Shown here: piece by piece, positions 44,856-53,298 of the stretch
Position numbering within the stretch: position 1 is the first letter of the stretch
Layout: the number at the start of each line of letters is the position of its first letter
Source of the DNA: Opitutaceae bacterium
GTDB lineage: Bacteria; Verrucomicrobiota; Verrucomicrobiia; Opitutales; Opitutaceae
Direction: 5' to 3'
DNA: 53,298 bases
Assembly: GCA_003151495.1 (NCBI GenBank)
Contig: PLXR01000083.1
Span: forward strand, 1-53,298
Notes under the pieces: model-generated
Told to the model about the DNA's origin: nothing
Databases searched by the model: none
What the model saw: only the letters and a program-made list of their open reading frames with translations
Made by a program: the position numbers and the translations under genes

Positions 44856-44882
44856 TTCAGGGCAGCAACCCGGCGCAAGGCC

Positions 44883-45305
44883 CTAGGGCTCGCTGAAATC
44901 GACGATGTATGGCTCCACGTCGGCGCCCCCTTCCTTCAGGAGCGTGATGTGGAGCGTGAAGGTGTGGGGCGCTTTGACGTGGTAGGGAGACGAAAGCACC
45001 GACGGGTCGCCGCCCGGGAGAAGCAGCGTCCGCTCGGGATTGGGCTGGTAGTGCACGTTCCATGTCAGCACGGCGGAGGATCGGTCGGCCGCGACCGGCT
45101 TCTTCTTGGCGTCGTAGAACGTGATCTGGAAGGAGCCGTCCTTCAGCTCCAGCCCGAGCCAGCCGCCGTCGGCGCGCGCGATAGGGGTGCCGGCCACGGT
45201 ACCCTCCTTCTCGTCCGCGGGCGGGACAGGCTTCGCAGGAGCCGCCACCGCGCCCAGCGCGCAGAGGAGGCACCCGGCGGCCACGAAGAGCAGGGCGCGT
45301 TTCAT
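44883..45305 (-). CDS. Small exported protein, unknown function
   Basis: A 140-residue protein with a signal peptide (ALLFVAAGCLLCALGAVAAPA, cleavage after residue 22 or so) and a mature domain of beta-strand character (WLGLELKDGSFQITFYDAKKKPVAAD ... APHTFTLHITLLKEGG). I do not recognise a family. It starts one base after the rarA stop and is therefore probably co-transcribed with it. The two Cys lie inside the hydrophobic signal; a lipobox is possible but does not fit well. Confidence 0.72.
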   Translation of the reverse strand: MKRALLFVAAGCLLCALGAVAAPAKPVPPADEKEGTVAGTPIARADGGWLGLELKDGSFQITFYDAKKKPVAADRSSAVLTWNVHYQPNPERTLLLPGGDPSVLSSPYHVKAPHTFTLHITLLKEGGADVEPYIVDFSEP

Positions 45306-45306
45306 G

Positions 45307-46734
45307 TCATGAACCTACCGATTTGGACCCCTTGTCCGCAAGTTCGTTCCCCGCGGGCCTGCCGGCCTTCAGCGCCCGCCAGCGGCCCAGCCTCTCGGCG
45401 ATCGCCGCCTCGGCCCCGCCGCCCTTGGGCGCGTAGAGGCTCAGGGGCCGCTCAAGGTAGTCCTGCCCGGAGATGCCCTCGGGGTAGTCGTGGGAATAGG
45501 CGTAGCCCCTGCCCTGCCCCATCCGTTTGCTCGCCTGCCCCCCCTTGTCGCGGAGGTGGGCGGGTACCGACTGGACGGGCTCCTCGCTCAGGGTTCGCCT
45601 GGCCTCGCCGAGGGCGAGGGTCGCCGAGTTGCTCTTCGGCGCGGTGGCGATGTAGAGGGTCGCATGGGCGAGCGTGAGCTCCGCCTCCGGCAGCCCCACG
45701 AAGTCCACGGCGTGGTGCGCCGCGACGGCCAGGGGCAGCGCGTGGGGGTCTGCGAGGCCGACATCCTCGCTCGCGAGGATGACGAGCCTTCGCGCCACGA
45801 ATCTCGGGTCCTCGCCGCCCGCCAGCATCTTCGCCAGCCAGTACATCGCGGCGTCCGGATCCGAGCCCCTGCAGCTCTTGATGAAGGCCGATATCGTGTC
45901 GTAGTGCTCGTCCTCGTCGGCGTCGTAGCGGATGCGCCGCTCGCGCGCGAAGGTGGCCAGGTCCTCGGCCGTGATCTCGGACGGCCCGCCCCGGCCAAGC
46001 GAGATGACCTCGAGGGCGTTCAGCGCCCGCCGCAGGTCGCCGTCGCAAAGGACCGCGAGCTCGGTGAGGACCCGGTCCGAGGCGGTCACGCCCAGGCCCC
46101 CCAGGCCCCTCTCCCTGTCCCCAAGGGCGAGCGCGAGCACCCCCTTGACGGCCTCCGTCGAGAGCGGCTCCAGCCGGAACAGGTGGCTGCGCGAAAGTAG
46201 GGGCGGATTCACGTAGAACCCCGGGTTGTGGGTCGTGGCCCCAATGAGGCGCACTACCCCCTGCTCGACGTCCGGCAGGAGGAGGTCCTGCTGCGTCTTG
46301 TTGAACCGGTGGAGCTCGTCGATGAAGAGGATGGTGCGGGCCCCCGGCACCCGCCGGGCCGCGCCGAGGACGTCGCGCAGCTCAGCCATGTTGGACATCA
46401 CGGCATTCACCCGGACAAAGCGGCTCCGGGTCTGGCGGGCGATCGCCTCGGCGATACTCGTCTTGCCGGTGCCGGGCGGGCCGTAGAAGAGGAGCGAGCC
46501 GAACGTGTTCTGTGCGACAAGGCGGGCCAGGAGGCTGCCGGGCCCGAGGATGTGGTCCTGGCCCACGACTTCGGAGAGGGTGCGCGGCCGCATGCGCACG
46601 GCCAGGGGCCGCGTCGCCGGGTCGCCGCCGCCCCGGACCGCCGTTTCCGGCTCGCTGAAGAGCTCGCTCTGGTCGTCGGTGTTCATCTCGGCGTCCGGTG
46701 AATCTCCGCCCAATCCGGGGGGATGAGAAGCCAT
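45307..46734 (-). CDS. rarA: Replication-associated recombination ATPase RarA (MgsA)
   Basis: A 475-residue AAA+ protein of the RarA/WRNIP1 family, acting at stalled replication forks with SSB. It has VRMRPRTLSEVVGQDHILGPGS (about 46-67), Walker A YGPPGTGKTSIAEAI, Walker B LFIDELHRFNKTQQD, sensor GATTHNPGFYVNPPLLSR, and the C-terminal tetramerisation region with SEDVGLADPHALPLA and DYPEGISGQDYLERPL. Two starts are possible: the ATG at 46734 used here, or 46686 (MNTDDQSELF); the extra 16 residues are not conserved-looking. Confidence 0.94.
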   Translation of the reverse strand: MASHPPGLGGDSPDAEMNTDDQSELFSEPETAVRGGGDPATRPLAVRMRPRTLSEVVGQDHILGPGSLLARLVAQNTFGSLLFYGPPGTGKTSIAEAIARQTRSRFVRVNAVMSNMAELRDVLGAARRVPGARTILFIDELHRFNKTQQDLLLPDVEQGVVRLIGATTHNPGFYVNPPLLSRSHLFRLEPLSTEAVKGVLALALGDRERGLGGLGVTASDRVLTELAVLCDGDLRRALNALEVISLGRGGPSEITAEDLATFARERRIRYDADEDEHYDTISAFIKSCRGSDPDAAMYWLAKMLAGGEDPRFVARRLVILASEDVGLADPHALPLAVAAHHAVDFVGLPEAELTLAHATLYIATAPKSNSATLALGEARRTLSEEPVQSVPAHLRDKGGQASKRMGQGRGYAYSHDYPEGISGQDYLERPLSLYAPKGGGAEAAIAERLGRWRALKAGRPAGNELADKGSKSVGS

Positions 46735-46778
46735 TTTGTTGCCATTCTCTGCGTTGTGGGGGAATCTGGCCGGACACT

Positions 46779-47066
46779 ATGAAAAGCGCCTACGAACTGG
46801 CCATGGAGCGCCTGTCCAAGTCGGACCCCAGCACCTCGCGGCCCCTGACCGCCAAGCAGCGCGCGAGGCTCGCCGACATAGACAAGGTGTTCCAGGCCAA
46901 GGTCGCCGAGAGGGACATATTCCTGAAGCAGCGCCTCGAGCAGGCGTATGCCTCCCAGAAGGCCGAGGAGGTCGACAAGATCAAGAAGGAGATCTCCTCG
47001 GAGAGGGCCCGCCTCGACGAGGAGAGGGAGGCGGAGAAGGAGCGGGTCCGCTCGGGCGGGACCTGA
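46779..47066 (+). CDS. Small charged coiled-coil protein
   Basis: A 95-residue, highly charged, helical protein beginning MKSAYELAMERLSKSDPS. From about residue 25 to the end it has heptad-like spacing typical of a coiled coil (AKVAERDIFLKQRLEQAYAS, EEVDKIKKEISSERARLDEE). There is no signal peptide. It is divergent from rarA with a 44-base spacer and converges with the phosphatase-like gene. Function unknown. Confidence 0.75.
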   Translation: MKSAYELAMERLSKSDPSTSRPLTAKQRARLADIDKVFQAKVAERDIFLKQRLEQAYASQKAEEVDKIKKEISSERARLDEEREAEKERVRSGGT

Positions 47067-47090
47067 AGGGCGCGCCCTCGGCGCCGGCCG

Positions 47091-47858
47091 TCAGAACCCG
47101 AAGTCGAAGTCCGCGTGGATCGGGAGGTGGTCGGACGCGAGGGAGTACTCGACGGCGTGCGACATGCACCTGAGGCCCGAGTTGTAGAAGATGTGGTCGA
47201 GCACGAACGGGCGGCGGTGCCACGTCGGCACCTTGTACTGCACCGTCGCGTAGCCGAACTCGGCGAACTGCTCCACCAGGGAGGCGTGCTGGCTCACGTT
47301 GAAGTCGCCCCCGAGGATCGTCGGGATGTCCGATGAGGCGAGCCGGTCGGCCACAAGGTCCCGCTGCCACGGGAACATCGTGCTGCTCGAGCCGAGCATG
47401 AAGAACGCGAGCAGGTGCACGTTGTAGAACTGGACCTCGCGGCCGTTTACGACCGTCTTTGCCCCGATCATCAGCCTGTCGGTGGGCGTCGTCTTCTTGC
47501 CGCCGAACTCGAATTCGATCGCCGGGGAGGGGACGTCGATGCGGAAGGTGTCCTGGAGCTTGGTGCGCGAGAAGATTGCGAGGCCGATGCCGAAGGGAAG
47601 CTCGCGCGGGTCGGCCTTGGGGTACGAGAAGTAGCTGTCGTACTCGGTCAGGGCCTCCTTCATCCGCGCATAGTTCGGGGGGGGTTCGATCTGGTCGCCC
47701 CCGGACCGGGCGTGCTCCACCTCCTGGAGCAGGACGACGTCGGGATTGTGCTTTCGTATCTCGGCGATGGTGGCGTCGATGTCGAGCGGGACATTGTCCG
47801 GGTCGGTGGCATTCCAACCCATCCCGAACTGCATGTTGAACTGGAGGACTCGGAACAT
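47091..47858 (-). CDS. Endonuclease/exonuclease/phosphatase (EEP) family protein
   Basis: A 255-residue EEP-fold hydrolase. The catalytic motifs occur in order: LQFNMQ (about 5-10, Asn), VVLLQEVEH (about 41-49, the metal-binding Glu), FYNVHLLAF (about 144-152, His), GGDFNV (about 183-188, Asp and Asn), DHIFYN, and SDHLPIHADF (catalytic Asp-His near the C-terminus). The family cleaves phosphodiester or phosphomonoester bonds in DNA, RNA, lipids or inositol phosphates; sequence does not tell which. No signal peptide. It follows the ThyX-like gene on the same strand after 129 bases without a recognisable promoter. Confidence 0.88.
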   Translation of the reverse strand: MFRVLQFNMQFGMGWNATDPDNVPLDIDATIAEIRKHNPDVVLLQEVEHARSGGDQIEPPPNYARMKEALTEYDSYFSYPKADPRELPFGIGLAIFSRTKLQDTFRIDVPSPAIEFEFGGKKTTPTDRLMIGAKTVVNGREVQFYNVHLLAFFMLGSSSTMFPWQRDLVADRLASSDIPTILGGDFNVSQHASLVEQFAEFGYATVQYKVPTWHRRPFVLDHIFYNSGLRCMSHAVEYSLASDHLPIHADFDFGF

Positions 47859-47987
47859 GCGTGCCTATTGTGCCCGAGCGACTTGCAGTGTGGTTTGCGC
47901 GGTCTGTTTCATTCGTGACTCGGGTAATTCGTGGCTTCGCACCTCGAACGCAGCAACTCTATATTGGCCACGGTGCCCCGCCAGCCC

Positions 47988-49337
47988 CTATTCGGGCTCG
48001 GCCGTCCCCTCCACCACCCATTGCCGCGCTTCCGGAACCTGCTCAAGGAAACCGCGAAGCGCCATGCTCAGGTGCTCGGCGTACCGGAAATGGGCCCCCA
48101 TCCCGGTGCGCAGTTCCGCCTCGTAGATAAACTTGTCGGCGTGCGTCCCGTGCTCGAAGGGGGTCTGCGCGCCAAGGAGGAGCGAGTAAACGTAGGCCGG
48201 GGACCCCCTCCCCATCAGCTCGCGTGTAAGCTCCAACTGGTCATTGAGAAGGGCCGCATGGTCGCTCCTGCGGATCTCCGGCGGAAGGTAGAATCCCGCC
48301 TGGATCAGGGGGGTGTAGCGGTTTCCCGTCCGGTGCCGGTTGAGGTCGCGCAGCTCGGCGATCGCCATGTTGTTCCAGGCGAAGGTCACCCGCATCCTTC
48401 GCGTGGCCTGGCCCTGCTGGCCGTAGCGATTGCTTCGGTGCCTCAGGGCCTCGGGGACCGGCTGGCCCTGCTCGAGCCACGGCGGGGCGGAGCGGTCCAC
48501 GTGGACCCAGACCTTGTCGGCCAGGGGCTCCGAGCTCAGGCTCTCGAGGCCGATCTTGAGCGAGGCCGCAAGCTCCTGGCGCGCCTGCTCCTCGAAGGAC
48601 TCCTCCGCGAAGCTATGCCTCATGAGCCTGGGGGACTGCTTGAGCAGCTCGGTTCTTATCAGCGCGGCCGCGGCTTTCGCCTCGGGATTGGGAAGCGAGT
48701 CCAGCTGCTTGACCGTGAGCGCCCACATCCTGGAGGTCTGAACGAGGCCGACGTTTGTCCGGGTCGCCAGCGGTATGAAATACCGAGCGCGGTCCAGCGC
48801 GTAGTTCTTCCGGATCCGCGCAACGACCGCGGGCTTGGCCTCGGCGGGGACGCGCACGCGCTGCGGCTCGGCGATGGAAAGGGCGTCGAGGCGCGCGTAC
48901 TCCGAGTTGTACGCCGCGAATGCGCGCGCGAGGATGGCGCTCCAATCGTTCGCCAGGTCGTCGGGTATCCCGAGTTCACCCGCCCCGGGTATGTTCGCCG
49001 GGTCCATCGTGATATAGCGCGTGCTCGACTCCTGCCCGTCGGCCATCTGGGCGATCTCGAATATCTTGTAGGCGAGCCACATCGAGACGCCGTCCAGGGC
49101 GACGGCCAGGCCGCCCGTAAGTCCCCCGATCGAGGCGTGCCCGTAATCGACGAACTTCAGGATGCGGTCAATCGACGCATCGGGGTTCGAGACGTCGACC
49201 TTCGCAAGAATCGCCCCGATCCCCTCGGTGCTGCGCGAATAGCGGGCCAGCACGGACGCGAGCAACTCGGGCGTGACCTTTGGCAGATCGGAGGCGCTGG
49301 GGGGCGGGACCAAGGCAAGCCCGGTGACCTTCATCAT
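47988..49337 (-). CDS. Double-domain ThyX-like protein
   Basis: A 449-residue protein containing two ThyX-like domains (about 20-215 and 225-440). ThyX is the FAD-dependent thymidylate synthase that methylates dUMP. Its signature is RHRxxSxNExSxRY. The first domain (FVDYGHASIGGLTGG, then FEIAQMADGQESSTRY at about 92-107) keeps the E-S-S-x-R-Y half but lacks RHR. The second (ELRDLNRHRTGNRYTPL) keeps RHR but lacks the Ser/Glu half; a QTPFEHGTHADKFIY segment follows. It therefore may build one composite active site or have lost synthase activity. Start at 49337 or 49334 (two ATGs). A dUTPase elsewhere in the window would supply dUMP. Confidence 0.82.
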   Translation of the reverse strand: MMKVTGLALVPPPSASDLPKVTPELLASVLARYSRSTEGIGAILAKVDVSNPDASIDRILKFVDYGHASIGGLTGGLAVALDGVSMWLAYKIFEIAQMADGQESSTRYITMDPANIPGAGELGIPDDLANDWSAILARAFAAYNSEYARLDALSIAEPQRVRVPAEAKPAVVARIRKNYALDRARYFIPLATRTNVGLVQTSRMWALTVKQLDSLPNPEAKAAAALIRTELLKQSPRLMRHSFAEESFEEQARQELAASLKIGLESLSSEPLADKVWVHVDRSAPPWLEQGQPVPEALRHRSNRYGQQGQATRRMRVTFAWNNMAIAELRDLNRHRTGNRYTPLIQAGFYLPPEIRRSDHAALLNDQLELTRELMGRGSPAYVYSLLLGAQTPFEHGTHADKFIYEAELRTGMGAHFRYAEHLSMALRGFLEQVPEARQWVVEGTAEPE

Positions 49338-49426
49338 TGCCCCAAATCAGGCAGCTTATTGCCGGGGAAACAAACTGGAAACGGGCGCGGCGCAAAGATT
49401 TCCCCCGGCGGGGCATCGCCCGCCTG

Positions 49427-50926
49427 CTAGCGAGCGAGAAGGAGGCCGAGGGGGCCCTGGTAGAATCCCAGCACGATCGATGCGGCGGCGAGCAGCGCAA
49501 CGGCCACGCGGAGCGTCATCCCGGCGCCCGCGACGCGGCTCTCCATCACTTTCGTGATCGGGGCCTCGTCGCTGAAGTAGGCCACCCGGATCCACCCGAA
49601 GTAATAGTAGATCGAGACCACGACGCCCGCGATCGCCACCGCGAGCAGCCCATAGTGGCCCGCCCGGAATGCCACGGTGAAGACGAGGAACTTTCCCATG
49701 AATCCCGCAAGCGGCGGGATCCCCGCGAGCGAGCCAAGGCCGCAGGCCAGGACCCCTGCTAGGAAGGGACTCCTCTTCGCGAGGCCCGCGTAGTCGCCCA
49801 GGTCCTGGACCGTGTCGTCCGGGCCCGCGAGCACGGTCATGACCCCGAACACGGTGAACGAGGCTATGAGGTAGGCTATGAGGTAGAAGTAAACGGCGCC
49901 GACGGCGCCGGGCGCCTGGCCGGCCGAGGCGACCGCCAGCAGGATGAATCCCGCGTGAGAGACGCCCGACAGGCCTATCAGGCGCTTGACGTTGTTCTGC
50001 TTCAGGGCCGCGAGGTTGCCGAAGAGGATCGTGGCCGCGGCCATGAGGGCGAGGATCGGCCCAACCAGCCAGCGGTATGGCGCGAAGACCTGCGTGACGA
50101 GGACAAGGAGGACGATGAACCCCGCCGCCTTCGAGGCGACCGCAAGGAAGGCCGTGACCGGCGTCGGCGCGCCCTGGTAGACGTCGGGGACCCATATCTG
50201 GAACGGGACGGCCCCGATCTTGAACGCCAACCCGGAGAGGACGAGGACGATGCCGGCCGAGGCCATGAAGTCATGGGGATTCGCCGCGAGGAAGGCAGCG
50301 AGGCCGGGGTAGTACATCGCCTGGGACGTCCTTGCGGCCATCCCCGCGCTGCCGGCCACCCCGTAGAGGAGCACGATCCCGAAGAGCAGGAGGGACGAGC
50401 TAAGCGCCCCCATGACCAGGTACTTGAGGCCCGCCTCGAGCGTCCTCGGGTTCGAGCGGTAATAGCTGACGAGGATGTAGAGGCCCACCGTCACCGTCTC
50501 CAGCGCCACGAACAGCATCACGAAGTTGCGGCTCTGGACCAGGAGCATCATCGCCGCGGCGACCACCAGCACGATGTGGTGGAACTCCACCCTGGGGACG
50601 CCCTGGGCGGGCAGGTTCGCCCTCCCGAGGATGGAGACGAGGAGCGAGGACACGACGAAGAAGACCCTCATCAGCTGGCCCAGGGAGGACACGGCCAAAA
50701 GCCCGTTGAACGCCGGATGCTCCGGTATCCTTAGGTTCGCCAGGAGCGCGGCAAGTATCCCGAGCTGCGCCAGGATCGATACCATCGGGATCCGGGAATG
50801 GGCCCGCCTGGGCAGGAGGGTCTCAAGCACAAGCAACAGAAGCGCCAGGCAGCCCATCGAGAGCTCCGGCCAGATGGCCATCCAGGAGTTCCCCTCGGCA
50901 AGTTCTCGCAGTGTTGAAAAGTCCAT
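49427..50926 (-). CDS. nuoN: NADH-quinone oxidoreductase subunit N (NuoN)
   Basis: A 499-residue antiporter-like membrane subunit of respiratory complex I, with about 14 transmembrane helices and the usual order M-then-N in the operon. Diagnostic segments are FVMLFVALETVTVGLYILVS (conserved Glu in TM5, about 140), KYLVMGALSSSLLLFGI (conserved Lys), FKIGAVPFQIWVPDVYQGAP (about 243-262) and NVKRLIGLSGVSHAGFILLA. The C-terminus is KFLVFTVAFRAGHYGLLAVAI with a final MTLRVAVALLAAASIVLGF. It starts 24 bases after nuoM and is the last nuo gene here. Confidence 0.96.
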   Translation of the reverse strand: MDFSTLRELAEGNSWMAIWPELSMGCLALLLLVLETLLPRRAHSRIPMVSILAQLGILAALLANLRIPEHPAFNGLLAVSSLGQLMRVFFVVSSLLVSILGRANLPAQGVPRVEFHHIVLVVAAAMMLLVQSRNFVMLFVALETVTVGLYILVSYYRSNPRTLEAGLKYLVMGALSSSLLLFGIVLLYGVAGSAGMAARTSQAMYYPGLAAFLAANPHDFMASAGIVLVLSGLAFKIGAVPFQIWVPDVYQGAPTPVTAFLAVASKAAGFIVLLVLVTQVFAPYRWLVGPILALMAAATILFGNLAALKQNNVKRLIGLSGVSHAGFILLAVASAGQAPGAVGAVYFYLIAYLIASFTVFGVMTVLAGPDDTVQDLGDYAGLAKRSPFLAGVLACGLGSLAGIPPLAGFMGKFLVFTVAFRAGHYGLLAVAIAGVVVSIYYYFGWIRVAYFSDEAPITKVMESRVAGAGMTLRVAVALLAAASIVLGFYQGPLGLLLAR

Positions 50927-50950
50927 TGGCGGGCGTCGTTTCAGGTGGTC

Positions 50951-52471
50951 CTACCGCGTCGCGGCGGCGGCCGGGGGCTCGCCGTACAGCGCCCTGTCAA
51001 TCCCGGTTGAGAGCGACTTCGGCCAGACTCCGATGAACAGGAGCGCGGCGATGAGGATGAGCGCCGGTATCCTCTCGCCCCAGGTCAGGTCGCCCGTCGG
51101 CTTGCGCTCCGAGAACCGCCTGAGTTCCTCGGTCTGCGGTCCAAAGAACACCCGGGCCGCCGCGCGCAGCCCGTAGACCGCCGAGATGACGGTCCCCGAG
51201 AGGGCGACGAGCGTCAGCGCGTGCGAGAACTGCCAGAGCGCGAAGAAGATCGGCAGCTCGCCCCAGAAGTTGGCAAACCCCGGGAGGCCCACGCTCGCGA
51301 ACGTCGCCGTGACAAAGAGCGCCATGAGCACCGGGGCCCTCTGCGCCAGCCCGCCCATCTGGAACATGTCGAAGGTGTCCGTGCGGTGGTAGATGCTTGT
51401 GGCAAGCAGGAAAAGGAGCGCGACCGAGAGGCCGTGGGCCACCATGAGCATGACGACGCCCCCCACCCCGAGCACCGAGCCCGCGGCGATCCCCAGGAAG
51501 GCGTAGCCCATGTGCATCACCGAGCTGTATCCGACCATCTGCTTCAGGTCCCTCTGGGCCATGGTCACCAGGCCGATCACCACCACGTTGCCGATGCCTG
51601 CGAGCGCCGCGAGGCTGTGGGCCCAATGGAACGAGCCGAGCGGCAGGAGCGGGAGCGCGATCTGCACGAGGCCGTAGAGTCCGAACTTCTTGAGGACCCC
51701 GGCATGGAGCATCGCCGCCGAGCTCGGTGCGGCGCCGTAGCCGAGCGGGGCCCACGAGTGGAAGGGCCAGAGGGAGACGAGTATTCCGAACCCGAAGAGG
51801 AGAAGCCCGTAGACGTGCGTCTGCGTGACCTCGCCGAGCGGCCGGGATGCGAGCGTGTCGCGCAGGGTCATGAGGTCGAAGCTCGTGGCGCCGCTCTTCA
51901 CGTAGATGGCGATCAGGCCCAGCAGGGAAAGCATGGCGCCGAGCGTCAGGTAGACCGACAGGCTCATCGCCGCGTAGCGCCGGTCGCGCCCTCCCCAGAT
52001 CCCCACCAGGATGAACGTCGGGATCAGCGCCAGCTCGTGGAAGAAGTAGAAGAAGAAGACGTCCACGCTCGCGAACATGCCCATCAGGCCGGCCTGCATG
52101 ACCAGGAGGAGCAGGAGATAGGTCTTCATCCGCTCCGCGGTCGACTGGAGCGCGTAGAGGCCCGCGGCCAGGCCCACGACGCCCGCCAGGACGAACAGGG
52201 GCAGCGAGATGCCGTTCAGACCGAGCTTAAGCCCGATCCCGAGCGCGCCGAGGCCCGTCTGGTAGCTCGAGACGAAAGCGTAGCCATGGGCCTCCTTCGC
52301 CGCACCGCCGAAGCTCCACCAGGCAAAGAGGGCCACGAGCGCGGGCACCGCGAAGCCCAAGTACGCGAGCTTTACCACCACCCGCTTGGGCACGCCGAGC
52401 GCGATCGCGGCCGCGACCGAGAGCGGCGCGGCGACCGACAGGAGGAGGGGGTCAAGGGGAAGGGTGGTCAT
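50951..52471 (-). CDS. nuoM: NADH-quinone oxidoreductase subunit M (NuoM)
   Basis: A 506-residue membrane subunit of complex I, one of three Mrp-type proton channels. It shows FFYFFHELALIPTFILVGIWGG (about 133-154, conserved Glu), LWPFHSWAPLGYGAAPSSAAML (about 233-254), VLKKFGLYGLVQ with the key Lys, and DLKQMVGYSSVMHMGYAFLGIA. Its stop lies 24 bases before nuoN and its start 8 bases after the nuoL stop, so the genes form one operon. Confidence 0.96.
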   Translation of the reverse strand: MTTLPLDPLLLSVAAPLSVAAAIALGVPKRVVVKLAYLGFAVPALVALFAWWSFGGAAKEAHGYAFVSSYQTGLGALGIGLKLGLNGISLPLFVLAGVVGLAAGLYALQSTAERMKTYLLLLLVMQAGLMGMFASVDVFFFYFFHELALIPTFILVGIWGGRDRRYAAMSLSVYLTLGAMLSLLGLIAIYVKSGATSFDLMTLRDTLASRPLGEVTQTHVYGLLLFGFGILVSLWPFHSWAPLGYGAAPSSAAMLHAGVLKKFGLYGLVQIALPLLPLGSFHWAHSLAALAGIGNVVVIGLVTMAQRDLKQMVGYSSVMHMGYAFLGIAAGSVLGVGGVVMLMVAHGLSVALLFLLATSIYHRTDTFDMFQMGGLAQRAPVLMALFVTATFASVGLPGFANFWGELPIFFALWQFSHALTLVALSGTVISAVYGLRAAARVFFGPQTEELRRFSERKPTGDLTWGERIPALILIAALLFIGVWPKSLSTGIDRALYGEPPAAAATR

Positions 52472-52479
52472 CGCGGTGG

Positions 52480-53298
52480 TCAGAAGACGCCTGCGGCGAA
52501 GGCCCAGAGGACGGCGACGCCCCCGAGGAACCAGTAGACATAGTGGTTGAGCCGTCCCGTATGGAGCGCCCGCACGCTGAAGCCGGCGATCTCGACCATG
52601 CCGGCGAGGCCGCGGACCAGGGCCCCGGCCAGGACGACGATGTCGATGAAGTTGAGCGCCATGGCCACCCGCTGCTGGACCTTGGCGACGTAGTAGTCGT
52701 ACGCGCCGTCGAACGAGGCGCGGAGCGCCGTGAGGAACCCAAACACCGGGGGCGACCGCTGCTCGAGCGCGTCCTGGCCGTCGGTCGAGTAGAACGAAAG
52801 GGACGCCCCCGCCCCCACCGCCAGGACGAGGAGGCTCGTGAGGAGGATGACGACGTGGGTGGAGCCACCGGCCTCCGGGATCCCCGAGAAGACCCCGTCA
52901 AAGGCCCCGCGGTAGATCCCCGTGTATCCGCCGACGGCAGAGAGGACGCCAAGGAGGACGAGGGGCGCGGTGAGCGAGAGCCCTCCCTCATGGGCGTGCT
53001 CGGCCGCGGCGCTGCGGGGGGAGCCCAGGAACACGATCTTCCAGAGGCGGAGCATGTAGAACGCCGTCAGGACCGCGGTGAGCGCGAGCACCGCGAAAAC
53101 CGCGGTGTTCCTCTCGTAGGCGAGGACGAGGATCGCGTCCTTCGAGAAGAATCCCGCGAGGCCCGGCAGGCCCGCGATGGCGGCGACCGCGACCGTGAAG
53201 GTCCAGAAGGTGACGGGCATCCGGCCCCTGAGCCCGCCCATCCTGAAGATGTCCTGCTCGTGGTGGCAGCCCAGGATGACCGAGCCCGAGCCGAGGAA
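52480..53298 (-). CDS. nuoL: NADH-quinone oxidoreductase subunit L (NuoL), 5' end outside window
   Basis: The frame is open from the window edge to the stop at 52480, giving the last 272 residues. It begins FLGSGSVILGCHHEQDIF and continues with MGGLRGRMPVTFWTF and GLPGLAGFFSKDAI, hallmarks of NuoL. The C-terminal part includes the long amphipathic helix HL region and a terminal membrane helix (YVYWFLGGVAVLWAFAAGVF) that anchors it along the membrane arm. Its start lies beyond 53298. Confidence 0.95.
   Translation of the reverse strand, partial: FLGSGSVILGCHHEQDIFRMGGLRGRMPVTFWTFTVAVAAIAGLPGLAGFFSKDAILVLAYERNTAVFAVLALTAVLTAFYMLRLWKIVFLGSPRSAAAEHAHEGGLSLTAPLVLLGVLSAVGGYTGIYRGAFDGVFSGIPEAGGSTHVVILLTSLLVLAVGAGASLSFYSTDGQDALEQRSPPVFGFLTALRASFDGAYDYYVAKVQQRVAMALNFIDIVVLAGALVRGLAGMVEIAGFSVRALHTGRLNHYVYWFLGGVAVLWAFAAGVF

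Noticed and set aside
43217-44882. FMN riboswitch for the rib genes
   Set aside because: The spacer upstream of ribB is only 62 bases and holds a promoter-like pair; there is no room for the aptamer.
51221-52537. 438-codon plus-strand frame rich in His/Glu/Arg
   Set aside because: Shadow of nuoM.

Overview
The window is a gene-dense, strongly GC-rich stretch of bacterial chromosome that looks like Verrucomicrobiota, most likely an Opitutaceae-type organism. This rests on gene content and not on any search. It carries two giant secreted proteins ending in the VPEPSTWAL type of PEP-CTERM sorting signal, a DUF1800/DUF1501 secreted-protein pair, a double-length ThyX-like protein, a FolE2 with a PTPS, and a ribB-ribH-nusB-ftsY operon. 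Shine-Dalgarno sequences are rare. I saw no tRNA or rRNA gene, no CRISPR array, no transposase, and no gene-free stretch longer than 300 bases.

Layout. 1-3650: the cut-off end of a GH63-like glucosidase, then an ECF sigma factor overlapping its probable membrane anti-sigma factor (all minus). 3710-6136: a SNF2 helicase (plus). 6129-16722: two tandem paralogous PEP-CTERM beta-repeat proteins of about 1700 residues each (minus), each built from six copies of a 232-253-residue unit and each preceded by the same 21-base palindromic element 38 nt before its start codon. 16830-24044: a secreted nucleoside-hydrolase homologue, the translation factor EttA, an AsmA-like DUF748 protein, a hotdog thioesterase and a dUTPase. 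24045-28822: a disordered Arg/Gly-rich protein ending in a strong terminator, then murA, ruvB, a TauE/SafE transporter and a DUF1634 protein.

29343-31505 (minus) is the most interesting block: PTPS, FolE2 and a short-chain reductase in one tight operon. The PTPS has the residue pattern of the animal (tetrahydrobiopterin-type) enzyme rather than of QueD, and the reductase resembles a bacterial sepiapterin reductase. Together the three genes would form a complete GTP-to-tetrahydrobiopterin route. 31603-33839 carries a WalJ-type metallo-hydrolase and pyruvate kinase. 33952-39102 is a secreted DUF1800/DUF1501 cassette. 39178-42285 is a metal-trafficking-like operon: a CobW GTPase with a His-rich loop and an extra domain, a WD40 propeller and an orphan ModB permease.

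42287-49337 (mostly minus) holds ftsY, nusB, ribH, ribB, a small exported protein, rarA, a small coiled-coil protein (plus), an EEP-fold phosphatase/nuclease and a ThyX-like protein with two degenerate domains. 49427-53298 is the distal end of the complex I operon (nuoL partial, nuoM, nuoN, minus). Packing is very tight, with many 4-base start/stop overlaps that imply translational coupling within operons. Several convergent pairs nearly touch or overlap.
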